A DNA stretch of 5,396 nt from NCBI GenBank assembly GCA_021784265.1, contig JAJXTA010000263.1, forward strand, positions 1 to 5,396. Direction: 5' to 3'. The stretch comes from a bacterium. GTDB taxonomy: Bacteria > Verrucomicrobiota > Verrucomicrobiia > Limisphaerales > J093. The translations under genes and the position numbers were made by a program. The notes under the pieces were generated by a model, which saw only the letters and a program-made list of their open reading frames with translations, had not been told where the DNA came from and searched no databases. Shown here one piece after another: positions 1 to 5,353 of the stretch; positions within the stretch are counted from its first letter, which is position 1; each line of letters begins with the position of its first letter.

Positions 1-398
1 TCTACGGACAAGTAGATGTAGGTCTCACAGCTGCTTGACTACCCAGAGCAAATCATTCCCAGTTCCAGGACTTGGAAGATCCTATCGCCGTTAATCAGCC
101 CGCTGACATGATTGCCGGCAATGATCCCGGGCCCGATCAAGTGGGAGACCGAGCGCAGGAATTGCGGGTCGGTCACCGGGTAGCGGTGGTCGATGCGGTA
201 CTGGATGCCTTTGCCGCGGAAGTCGGAGCAGCCAGTGATGAGGCCGAGGGCAGCCAAGAGGCTCACGCCGCGGAGCCACCGCCGGAAACCCCGGGCCGCC
301 GCCGGGGCCGATCCCGGCGCCGGCGCCCACGGCGGGGGCTCCGCCGCGACGGGGTTTCCCCGCGTTCTGCGGGGCGACACGACTGCCTCGCTGCGCAT
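1..398 (-). pseudogene. Broken lipoprotein-type phospholipase D / cardiolipin synthase-like gene (N-terminal part)
   Basis: Read on the minus strand from an ATG at 396-398 (an in-frame TTG at 438-440 is possible). Residues 1-40 are Pro/Ala/Arg-rich. Then comes RRWLRG, a hydrophobic stretch and the lipobox LITGC (Cys codon at 228-230), so a lipid-anchored envelope protein is expected. The following segment (IDHRYPVTDPQFLRSVSHLIGPGI..., then GLINGDRIF) resembles the region just before the first catalytic domain of bacterial cardiolipin synthase/phospholipase D proteins, which normally continues with roughly PAMLEAI...ETYIY. Here the frame meets TAG at 39-41. After the stop the same frame still reads SSSCETYIYLSV to the window edge, with almost exactly the family spacing. 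The catalytic HKD motifs would lie outside the window. I read this as a nonsense-disrupted gene; a sequencing error is the main alternative. The 56 residues before the lipobox Cys are unusually long, and no better in-frame start is visible. Family assignment comes from recognised motifs only. Confidence 0.6.
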
Positions 399-440
399 GG
401 GGCCGAAATATGCGCTTGCGTTGGGCACGGCGAAAGTCAA

Positions 441-773
441 TTCTCAAGGTGGTTTAACTGGGACAAGCGGCCGGGCCGTTTTGCCCGGGCGACACCCCGG
501 ACCGCGGGGTCTAGGGTAGTGGGGAGAGGCCCGAGGCGCTCGGGGTCGGGTGGGTGCCCTTCCCCAGCACCGGTGCGGCCCCGGCTTGGGTTGGGGAATC
601 AAGCCCAGGCGCACTGAGGAAGTTGGTGGCGTTGGTCTTTGTAAAGACTTTGTAATAAATGGATTGCGAATCAAGCACTCCTCTGGCGCGGGAGTTGCTG
701 ATACTGTAGTGGCTACGGATGGCCCCAGCAAGGGTCCGGCCGGTGCGACACTGACGTTAATTTGACTGCTGCC
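441..773. other. Divergent intergenic region, no gene recognised
   Basis: This 333-bp stretch separates the minus-strand phospholipase-like gene from the plus-strand small secreted protein gene, so it should hold promoters for both. Open frames crossing it give Arg/Pro/Gly-rich translations with no recognisable domain and look like products of high GC. The left half (about 441-600) is very GC-rich and includes a 6-bp hairpin, CCGGGC 471-476 with GCCCGG 483-488. The right half holds a short AT-rich patch near 635-660 with repeats (separate entry). No clear sigma-70 promoter could be fixed on either strand, and no Shine-Dalgarno sequence precedes the ATG at 774. No tRNA or other structured RNA was recognised. 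Confidence 0.6.
635..658 (+). promoter_or_regulatory. Candidate regulator-binding or promoter patch (palindrome plus direct repeat)
   Basis: Two overlapping patterns are visible. GTCTTT at 635-640 and AAAGAC at 643-648 form a perfect 6-bp dyad with a 2-bp centre. CTTTGTAA occurs at 637-644 and again at 648-655, an 11-bp register close to one helical turn. The patch ends in TGTAATAA (TAATAA at 653-658), which resembles an extended -10 box, but the best -35-like hexamer (TTGGTC at 632-637) is only 15 bp away. It lies about 115 bp upstream of the small secreted protein gene and stands out from the GC-rich surroundings. Promoter or operator function is inferred. Confidence 0.35.
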
Positions 774-1226
774 ATGAAAACTTTCCGAAGGCTCTTTACC
801 GTGGGCGCCTTGGCCTTGGCGTTGGGCCTGGGGAGTCTGGTGGCGCGGGGTGCCGGCACCAACACCGTCTCCACCCCAGGAACTCCTGCCCAACCCCCGC
901 ACCGCCCTCCTTCCGGCGATAAACATCAGCGGACCGATCTGCCAGCCGAGGTCAAACAGTTGATGGACCAGTACCGGCAGGCGGCCAACGCCTTCCGGGA
1001 CAAGCAGAACCAACTGGCCAAACAGCTCAAGGATGCCACCGCCGAGGAACGGGATCGGATCAAGGACCAGCTCATCGTGGCCCGCCAACAGTTCCGCGAC
1101 CTCCAGCTCATGCGTGAGCGCGAGATCCGCGATCGGCTCAACGATCTGCGCAACCAATTCATGAACCAGCGCGACCAGGTGATCAACGCCGCGCAAAGCC
1201 AGATCCGCGATCACCGGGGCCGCTGA
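774..1226 (+). CDS. Small secreted, charged helical (coiled-coil-like) protein of unknown function
   Basis: This 150-residue protein matches no family I can name. The ATG at 774 gives a classical signal peptide: MKTFRR, then a hydrophobic core (about residues 8-23) and a plausible signal peptidase I site around ARGAG (24-28). An in-frame TTG at 762 would only add four residues. Residues 29-55 are a Pro/Thr/Ser-rich linker. Residues 56-146 lack Pro after position 57 and are dense in Gln, Arg, Asp, Glu, Lys and spaced Leu/Ile/Val, as expected for one long amphipathic helix or coiled coil. The mature protein has no Cys, no anchor and no sortase or PEP-CTERM-type tail, so a periplasmic or exported helical protein is likely. 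It is a single-gene unit: divergent from the left gene and closed by a strong terminator. No Shine-Dalgarno sequence precedes the start. A periplasmic chaperone-like or metal-sensor-like (CpxP/Spy-type) role is conceivable by shape, but I see no LTxxQ motif. Confidence 0.8.
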   Translation: MKTFRRLFTVGALALALGLGSLVARGAGTNTVSTPGTPAQPPHRPPSGDKHQRTDLPAEVKQLMDQYRQAANAFRDKQNQLAKQLKDATAEERDRIKDQLIVARQQFRDLQLMREREIRDRLNDLRNQFMNQRDQVINAAQSQIRDHRGR

Positions 1227-1249
1227 GCGCCAGGGGCGCACCCACGGAA

Positions 1250-1265
1250 TCGGCGTTTACGCCGA
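1250..1265 (+). other. Small stem-loop preceding the terminator
   Basis: TCGGCG (1250-1255) and CGCCGA (1260-1265) form a perfect 6-bp stem with a TTTA loop, 24 bp after the stop codon of the small secreted protein. No T-run follows, so it is unlikely to terminate by itself. It may stabilise the 3' end of the transcript ahead of the main terminator, or be incidental. Confidence 0.35.
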
Positions 1266-1287
1266 CCTCCTCCGCGGGTAGAAGAGG

Positions 1288-1326
1288 GGCCAGGCGACCA
1301 TGTCGGGTTGCCTGGCCTTTTTTTTT
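1288..1326 (+). terminator. Intrinsic (Rho-independent) terminator
   Basis: GGCCAGGCGACC at 1288-1299 pairs with GGTTGCCTGGCC at 1306-1317, a 12-bp stem with one G-U wobble and a 6-nt loop. Nine consecutive T residues follow (1318-1326). This is the strongest regulatory structure in the window. It ends the transcript of the small secreted protein gene 62 bp after its stop and separates it from the barrel gene. The reverse orientation has no T-run, so it acts on the plus strand only. Confidence 0.93.
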
Positions 1327-1360
1327 GATGTTCACGCGCTCCAGACCGCGGCGGGAGGTT

Positions 1361-1387
1361 GCCTCGAGCAGATTGGCGTTTCGAGGC
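1361..1387. repeat. Inverted repeat in the leader of the barrel gene
   Basis: GCCTCGA (1361-1367) and TCGAGGC (1381-1387) are perfect 7-bp arms around a 13-bp spacer. The dyad lies between the terminator at 1326 and the preferred start at 1544, so it could be an operator or an RNA hairpin in the untranslated leader. If translation actually began at the ATG at 1328, it would lie inside the gene. The function is unproven. Confidence 0.3.
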
Positions 1388-1543
1388 CTGGGGCGTTCCG
1401 AGAGGGACGGCTCGGCTTCCCAGGATTCCGCCGCGGGGCCGCCTCCTCTGGGGCGGGTCGAGGCGACACCAACCTTTGACCGGCACAGGCAGGAGGCGGA
1501 CGGTCGCGGTCGATTGCCCCCGCCGGTACCTTGGACCCGCGGG

Positions 1544-2716
1544 TTGGCTCCCTGGGGGCCACGGCCTTGGGTGGTGGGATTGCTCGCCGGGCTGCTGGCG
1601 GGAACCACTGCGGTCGCGGCTACTCTGGACGCGGCGGTGAGCGCGGATACCGCGGCTTCCACCTCAACCGCCGCCAGCCTGTTACCACCGGGCATTTCCC
1701 TGTGGAACACCAGTCTGGAGGTGCGCGGTGCGGCGGGTTACAAGGACAACGTGTTCCTCTCCCATCTGGGGGCCATCGACAGCGCGTTTTGGCTCACGGA
1801 CCTGGACTTCTTCGCCTTTCGCCTCCCGGTCGATGGGACGGAGGTTACCTTCCTGTTCAGCGGCGAGGACCGGCGGTTTCTGACAATGCCCCAGCCGCAC
1901 AAGGAGCAGACGTTCCTGGCCGATGCGGCGGTGAAGAAGGACTACGGCAACGGATGGCACACCGGTATGGAGCTGGAGTACAGCTACGTGGATGAGGTCT
2001 TTGACGTGTCGGCGACCGGCATCGAGTTGGGGCCCATCCCGGTGCGTGGCCAGGGCCTCGCCCTCCGGCCCAGCGTGCGCCGGGACTTGGGCGACTCGGT
2101 CGATGCCGAGTTGGAGTTCGACCTGGAGCGGCAGTATTTCTCCAGTCCCCTGGACGACTATTGGAATGGCGGTCCCAAGTTGACCCTGCGCCGCAGCTAT
2201 GGCACCCGCTCGGAGGTCGCTCTCAGCTACGAGGTCACCCGCCTCTACTACGACACCCGCCTCCAAACGACGCAGGAAGGGGTGCTGTTGCCGGGCACCG
2301 GCTTGGCGTTCGAGATCCAACGGATCGAATTGGACTGGCGGCACCACTGGGATGCGGAGCGGCGCTTCCGCACCGTGCTCAAGCTGGGGGCCGAACTCAA
2401 CCGCGACAACGGCGGCGGTTACTTCGACTTCAAGCGCTACTACGCCTCGGAGGAGTTCCGGGTGCGGTGGGCCGGGTGGGAGCTGCGGCTGGAAGGAGGG
2501 CTCAATTTCTACGATTTCTACTCGCAGCCTCTGAGCCTGACCGACCTCTCCAATCGGAGCAAATTCGGGGTGATGGCCAACTGCCGGCTCGAAAAACACC
2601 TCACCCAAAAACTCTCCTGGTTCGCCCAATACGAGCACGAGCACTGGCTGGCCAACCTGGACCTGGACAAATTTCGGGTCAACACGGTCTTTTCCGGGCT
2701 CGGGTTCGAGTTTTAG
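1544..2716 (+). CDS. Outer-membrane beta-barrel protein, porin-like
   Basis: From the TTG at 1544 the product has 390 residues. It begins MAPWGPRPW, then a hydrophobic core (about 10-20) and an AVAA-type signal peptidase site near residue 25. The mature chain alternates polar and hydrophobic/aromatic residues in many short strands (for example SLEVRGAAGYKDNVFLS, TGMELEYSYVDEVF, RSEVALSYEVTRLYY, LSWFAQYEHEHW). It ends in GLGFEF, a terminal Phe typical of the BAM-recognised last strand. GYKDNVF (65-71) resembles the opening strand of the putative beta-barrel porin 2 (BBP2_2) group. Transported substrate, if any, is unknown. The start is uncertain. The frame is open to an ATG at 1328, but that lies 2 bp after the terminator T-run and adds 72 basic, Pro-rich residues that do not look coding. 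TTG 1514 is another option; AGGAGG at 1491-1496 is poorly placed for any of them. The histidine kinase gene follows after 80 bp. Confidence 0.8.
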   Translation: MAPWGPRPWVVGLLAGLLAGTTAVAATLDAAVSADTAASTSTAASLLPPGISLWNTSLEVRGAAGYKDNVFLSHLGAIDSAFWLTDLDFFAFRLPVDGTEVTFLFSGEDRRFLTMPQPHKEQTFLADAAVKKDYGNGWHTGMELEYSYVDEVFDVSATGIELGPIPVRGQGLALRPSVRRDLGDSVDAELEFDLERQYFSSPLDDYWNGGPKLTLRRSYGTRSEVALSYEVTRLYYDTRLQTTQEGVLLPGTGLAFEIQRIELDWRHHWDAERRFRTVLKLGAELNRDNGGGYFDFKRYYASEEFRVRWAGWELRLEGGLNFYDFYSQPLSLTDLSNRSKFGVMANCRLEKHLTQKLSWFAQYEHEHWLANLDLDKFRVNTVFSGLGFEF

Positions 2717-2743
2717 GGCCGGGCGCGTGGGTGCCGGCGCCGC

Positions 2744-2760
2744 GGGAGGGTAGGGGAGGG
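2744..2760 (+). other. G-quadruplex motif between the barrel and kinase genes
   Basis: GGGAGGGTAGGGGAGGG has four G-tracts with loops of 1, 2 and 1 nt, a compact canonical quadruplex pattern on the coding (mRNA-sense) strand. It lies in the 80-bp gap after the barrel stop and 36 bp before the preferred kinase start. It could fold in the mRNA leader and affect translation or polarity, but high GC alone can produce such runs. Confidence 0.5.
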
Positions 2761-2796
2761 CTGGATTTCTCCGCCGGGTTCGGCCATCGTGCTGGG

Positions 2797-4266
2797 GTGA
2801 CGCTCGGCCAACAACCCCTGCTGCGGTCGCGGCTGTTCCCGATCGGAGTGATCGGTCTGGTGTTGGTGGTGTTCGCCGCCACCCTCTGGGCGATTAACCT
2901 GCGCCTGCGCGCGGAGCTCCGGGCGCAGATTGCCGGGCGGGACGCGCGCGTCCTGGACGGGGTGGTTTCGTGGCAGGAGTTGGCCGAGGCGGCCGAGAGC
3001 GGGGGCGGGGGCACGGGCGACAACCTCGGAGAACTGACGGGGGACACCGTCACGGCGCTGATGAAGACCGAGCGGCTCCAGCAGTTGGTGGCGGGGATGA
3101 AAGGCATGGGGGTGATCGGGGCGCGGCTCTTCGACGGCAAGGGCAAACTGATTACCGCCCTGCCGCTCTACCTCACCGACAGCCAGCCTGGGGAGCAGGA
3201 CCTTGGGGCCTTGCGGCGGTTCCAGCCGGTCAGCCGTTTCTGCCCCGGGGTCACCCGGGAGGACTTGTTCCTGGATGCGCGGCGGACCGCGCCCGACCAA
3301 CCGACGCGCCAACCGATCCTGGAGGTTTGGATTCCGCTGCGGAGCGCGGATGGCCAGCGCTTCATCGGGGCCACCGAGCTCCTGTTGGCAGGGCGGGGGA
3401 TCGAGGCCGAGTTCGCCGCCTTAGACCGGCATTTGCTCCGGCAAGCCGCCGGGGTGTTCGTGATCGGGGGGTTGATGATGGCGACGGGGTTGGGTTGGGC
3501 GTTCCACGGATTACAGCGCACCAACCGCCTGCTGTCGGAACGGAGCCGGGATTTGCTGCAGGCCAACGCCGAGCTGGCTCTGGCGGCCAAGACCTCCGCC
3601 GTCGGCGCGGTGGTCGCGCACCTGATGCATGGCTTGAAGAATCCGTTGTCCGGCCTCCAGTTCTTCATGGCCAGCCAAAACCGGCCGGACCAAGTGGGCC
3701 CCGCCGAATGGCGCGAGGCGGCCACCATCACCCGGCGCATGCAGGACATGGTGCAGCAGATCGTCGGCGTGTTGCGGGAGGAAGACGGTACGACTCGCTA
3801 CGAGGTGAGTCTGGCCGAGCTGGGGGAAGTGGTGGCCGGCAAGGCGCGGTTGGCGGCCGCCCAAGCCGGGGTACGCTTCGCCTTCGCGGGGCAAGGGGAG
3901 GGAAGACTCTCGAATCGGGAGGCGAACTTGGCGATCCTGATCTTGGAGAACCTGGTCACCAACGCCATTCAAGCCACCCCGGCCGGCAACGCCGTGGGCC
4001 TGACGTTGGCCGCCACCGCCGACGGCGCCACCTTCGAGGTCTGGGATGAGGGTCCCGGCTTCCCGGAGGACCTCCGTCCTTGCCTGTTCAGCCCCACTCG
4101 CTCCACCAAGCCTGGCGGGAGCGGGGTGGGCTTGGCCATCTGCAAGCAACTCGCCCACCACCTGGGCGCGGAGTTGGGGCTGACGCGGAGCACCAGTGCC
4201 GGGTGCCTGTTTACGCTGCGGCTCCGCCTGGGCGCGTCGCCCCGGCCCGCGCCTGCCACGGGCTAG
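2797..4266 (+). CDS. Membrane-bound sensor histidine kinase
   Basis: From the GTG at 2797 this is a 489-residue two-component sensor that should autophosphorylate on His and pass phosphate to an unidentified response regulator. Segments in order: TM1 about 14-34; an extracytoplasmic sensor domain about 35-215, possibly PAS/CACHE-like (RLFDGKGKLI, later LEVWIPLR, then FIGATELLLAG); TM2 about 217-238; a short helical linker without an obvious HAMP domain; the H-box HLMHGLKNPLSGL with phosphoacceptor His278; then the ATPase domain with N-box ENLVTNAIQATP (Asn385, Asn389), G1 box WDEGPGF (Asp417) and G2 box GSGVGLA (441-447). All ATP-binding motifs look intact. Oddly, the residue after His278 is Gly instead of the usual Glu/Asp. 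The frame is open far upstream through the barrel gene, but TM1 placement favours 2797; GTG 2731 is possible. No regulator gene adjoins it: nuoA comes next. Co-transcription with the barrel gene is likely from spacing. Confidence 0.88.
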   Translation: MTLGQQPLLRSRLFPIGVIGLVLVVFAATLWAINLRLRAELRAQIAGRDARVLDGVVSWQELAEAAESGGGGTGDNLGELTGDTVTALMKTERLQQLVAGMKGMGVIGARLFDGKGKLITALPLYLTDSQPGEQDLGALRRFQPVSRFCPGVTREDLFLDARRTAPDQPTRQPILEVWIPLRSADGQRFIGATELLLAGRGIEAEFAALDRHLLRQAAGVFVIGGLMMATGLGWAFHGLQRTNRLLSERSRDLLQANAELALAAKTSAVGAVVAHLMHGLKNPLSGLQFFMASQNRPDQVGPAEWREAATITRRMQDMVQQIVGVLREEDGTTRYEVSLAELGEVVAGKARLAAAQAGVRFAFAGQGEGRLSNREANLAILILENLVTNAIQATPAGNAVGLTLAATADGATFEVWDEGPGFPEDLRPCLFSPTRSTKPGGSGVGLAICKQLAHHLGAELGLTRSTSAGCLFTLRLRLGASPRPAPATG

Positions 4267-4319
4267 GCGGTCGTGGCGGCGGGGAGGCCGCGGTCCTCCA
4301 ACCCGGCCTCGGTCGGTCT

Positions 4320-4341
4320 GGGCGCCGGCTGCCCGGCGCCC
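4320..4341 (+). terminator. Strong GC hairpin after the kinase gene, possible terminator
   Basis: GGGCGCCGG (4320-4328) and CCGGCGCCC (4333-4341) form a perfect 9-bp stem with a CTGC loop, 53 bp after the kinase stop. No T-run follows on either strand, so it is not a canonical intrinsic terminator. It may slow polymerase for a Rho-dependent stop or protect the 3' end of the barrel-kinase mRNA. Confidence 0.35.
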
Positions 4342-4416
4342 CCTTGGCGACCCCTCAGCAAAAAACGGCAAGAGATCGGCAAGAATGGCATAGCAGGGCC
4401 GCCGGGGAGGATCATA

Positions 4417-4450
4417 TTGCACCCATGAGATGACCGGGATATGTCCGGTC
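4417..4450 (+). promoter_or_regulatory. Putative nuo operon promoter with overlapping dyad
   Basis: In the 218-bp gap before nuoA, TTGCAC (4417-4422) and TATGTC (4440-4445) are separated by 17 bp and each match the sigma-70 consensus at three of six positions, so this is a weak call. Overlapping the -10-like box is a perfect dyad, GACCGG (4432-4437) and CCGGTC (4445-4450), with a 7-bp centre, placed as a repressor operator or start-proximal hairpin would be. A start near 4452 would leave about 33 nt of leader. The rest of the gap shows no gene and no clear Shine-Dalgarno sequence before nuoA. Confidence 0.3.
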
Positions 4451-4484
4451 GAGAGCAAGAAATGAACAGTTGACGTGGTGCGGT

Positions 4485-4889
4485 ATGGTTGACGCCTATT
4501 TTGCGGATTTGATCTATGTCTGCGGGTTCTGCCTGGGGGGCTTGGTCTTTGCCCTGGGGCCCTTCGTGATCGTCCACTTGGTGGCGGAGCGGCGCACGCG
4601 GAACTACGCGGCCAAGACCGGCCAGTTCATCGAGTGCGGCATGGAGCCGATTGGGGACGCCTGGATCCGCTATAGCGCGGTCTATTACCTGTATGCCTTG
4701 GTGTTCGTGGCCTTCGCCGTGGACGTGCTCTACCTGATCCCGGTGGCGCTGGTTTATGGGCGGCAGGTCGGCCTGCGGGCGTTCGTGGAGATGGTGGTTT
4801 TCGTCGGCGTGCTCTCCCTGGTGGTCGTGTACGCGTGGAAGAAAGGAGTCTTCGATTGGACGCGCAAATCGAGTGCCCCCCGTTCGTGA
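4485..4889 (+). CDS. nuoA: NADH-quinone oxidoreductase subunit A
   Basis: NuoA is a small membrane subunit of proton-pumping complex I; its first cytoplasmic loop lies by the quinone site and contacts the NuoB/NuoCD region. The 134-residue product has three membrane helices (about 9-33, 66-91 and 100-118). The loop carries the family signature, [12 protein letters not shown], with Lys44, Glu50 and Cys51 (the position matching the conserved Cys of mitochondrial ND3), then [17 protein letters not shown]. Glu102 in helix 3 is kept. Helix 2 differs: the usual FDVE reads FAVD here (Ala78, Asp80). The C-terminus [10 protein letters not shown] is typical. The ATG at 4485 is preferred over an in-frame TTG at 4470 because it begins just before helix 1, with a length normal for the family. 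No clear Shine-Dalgarno sequence precedes it. It is the first gene of the operon and overlaps nuoB by 34 bp. Confidence 0.95.
   Translation: MVDAYFADLIYVCGFCLGGLVFALGPFVIVHLVAERRTRNYAAKTGQFIECGMEPIGDAWIRYSAVYYLYALVFVAFAVDVLYLIPVALVYGRQVGLRAFVEMVVFVGVLSLVVVYAWKKGVFDWTRKSSAPRS
4842..4848 (+). promoter_or_regulatory. Ribosome binding site fixing the TTG start of nuoB
   Basis: AAAGGAG, inside the 3' end of nuoA, is a near-perfect anti-16S match and ends 7 nt before the TTG at 4856. It decides the nuoB start against the longer in-frame GTG at 4835, which has no such site. It is the best-placed Shine-Dalgarno sequence in the window and may compensate for the weak TTG codon. Confidence 0.8.
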
Positions 4890-5353
4890 AGCTGGCGCTG
4901 GTGGACGAGTTGCTGGCCGTGGGCCGCGCCAACTCGCTCTGGCCGTTGACGTTCGGTCTGGCGTGCTGCGCCATCGAGATGATGGCGGCGGGGGCCTCGC
5001 GCTTCGACCTCGCCCGTTTCGGCGCCGAGGTCTTCCGCCCTTCTCCGCGCCAAGCCGACGTCATGATCGTCGCTGGCACCGTGACCAAGAAGATGGCGCT
5101 GGCGGTCAAGACGCTCTACGACCAGATGCCCGAACCCAAGTGGGTCATCGCGATGGGCAACTGCGCCATCTCCGGCGGGCCGTTCGTTTTCCCCGGCCAA
5201 TACGCGGTGGTGGAAGGGGTGGACAAGCTCTTCCCGGTGGATGTCTTTATTCCCGGATGCCCGCCGCGGCCGGAGGCGCTGATCGAAGGCATCCTCGCCT
5301 TGGAAGAGAAGGTAACCGGCAAACGACGCTGGCCGCGCGTCAAACCCGAATGA
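4856..5353 (+). CDS. nuoB: NADH-quinone oxidoreductase subunit B (cluster N2 subunit)
   Basis: NuoB holds the terminal [4Fe-4S] cluster N2, which hands electrons to quinone at the junction between the peripheral and membrane arms of complex I. With the TTG at 4856 the product has 165 residues, normal for the compact bacterial forms without a long N-terminal extension. All four expected N2 ligands are visible: adjacent Cys37-Cys38 in [11 protein letters not shown], Cys103 in [11 protein letters not shown] and Cys135 in [11 protein letters not shown]. Other family blocks include [28 protein letters not shown] and [16 protein letters not shown]. Position 102, before the third Cys, is Asn where Ser or Ala is more usual. 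It overlaps the nuoA end by 34 bp and the nuoC start by 4 bp (ATGA), implying coupled translation. The whole chain is intact. Confidence 0.97.
   Translation: MDAQIECPPFVKLALVDELLAVGRANSLWPLTFGLACCAIEMMAAGASRFDLARFGAEVFRPSPRQADVMIVAGTVTKKMALAVKTLYDQMPEPKWVIAMGNCAISGGPFVFPGQYAVVEGVDKLFPVDVFIPGCPPRPEALIEGILALEEKVTGKRRWPRVKPE

Noticed and set aside
290..345. Dense GC-rich palindromic patches resembling a terminator or repeat element
   Set aside because: They encode the Pro/Ala-rich segment of the minus-strand gene and have no T-run. Local self-complementarity is expected from GCC/GGC runs.
444..1241. Long minus-strand open frame (265 codons) across the small secreted protein gene and the intergenic region
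   Set aside because: It is antisense to a gene with a clear signal peptide. Its translation is low-complexity without domains, and long shadow frames are expected at this GC content.
1682..2644. Minus-strand open frame of 320 codons opposite the barrel gene
   Set aside because: The plus strand shows signal peptide, beta-strand pattern and terminal Phe. The antisense product has no recognisable features.
2161..2796. The kinase reading frame stays open far upstream into the barrel gene, suggesting a fusion or much longer protein
   Set aside because: The upstream translation is an out-of-frame Arg/Pro/Gly-rich shadow of the barrel gene, while a normal TM1 follows GTG 2797 directly.
3001..3017. 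Second possible G-quadruplex in the kinase gene
   Set aside because: Only three close G-tracts are present; the next run is too distant, and the sequence is explained by Gly codons of the sensor domain.
3511..4458. Minus-strand open frame of 315 codons opposite the kinase catalytic domain
   Set aside because: It is a shadow of a gene with intact H, N, G1 and G2 boxes.
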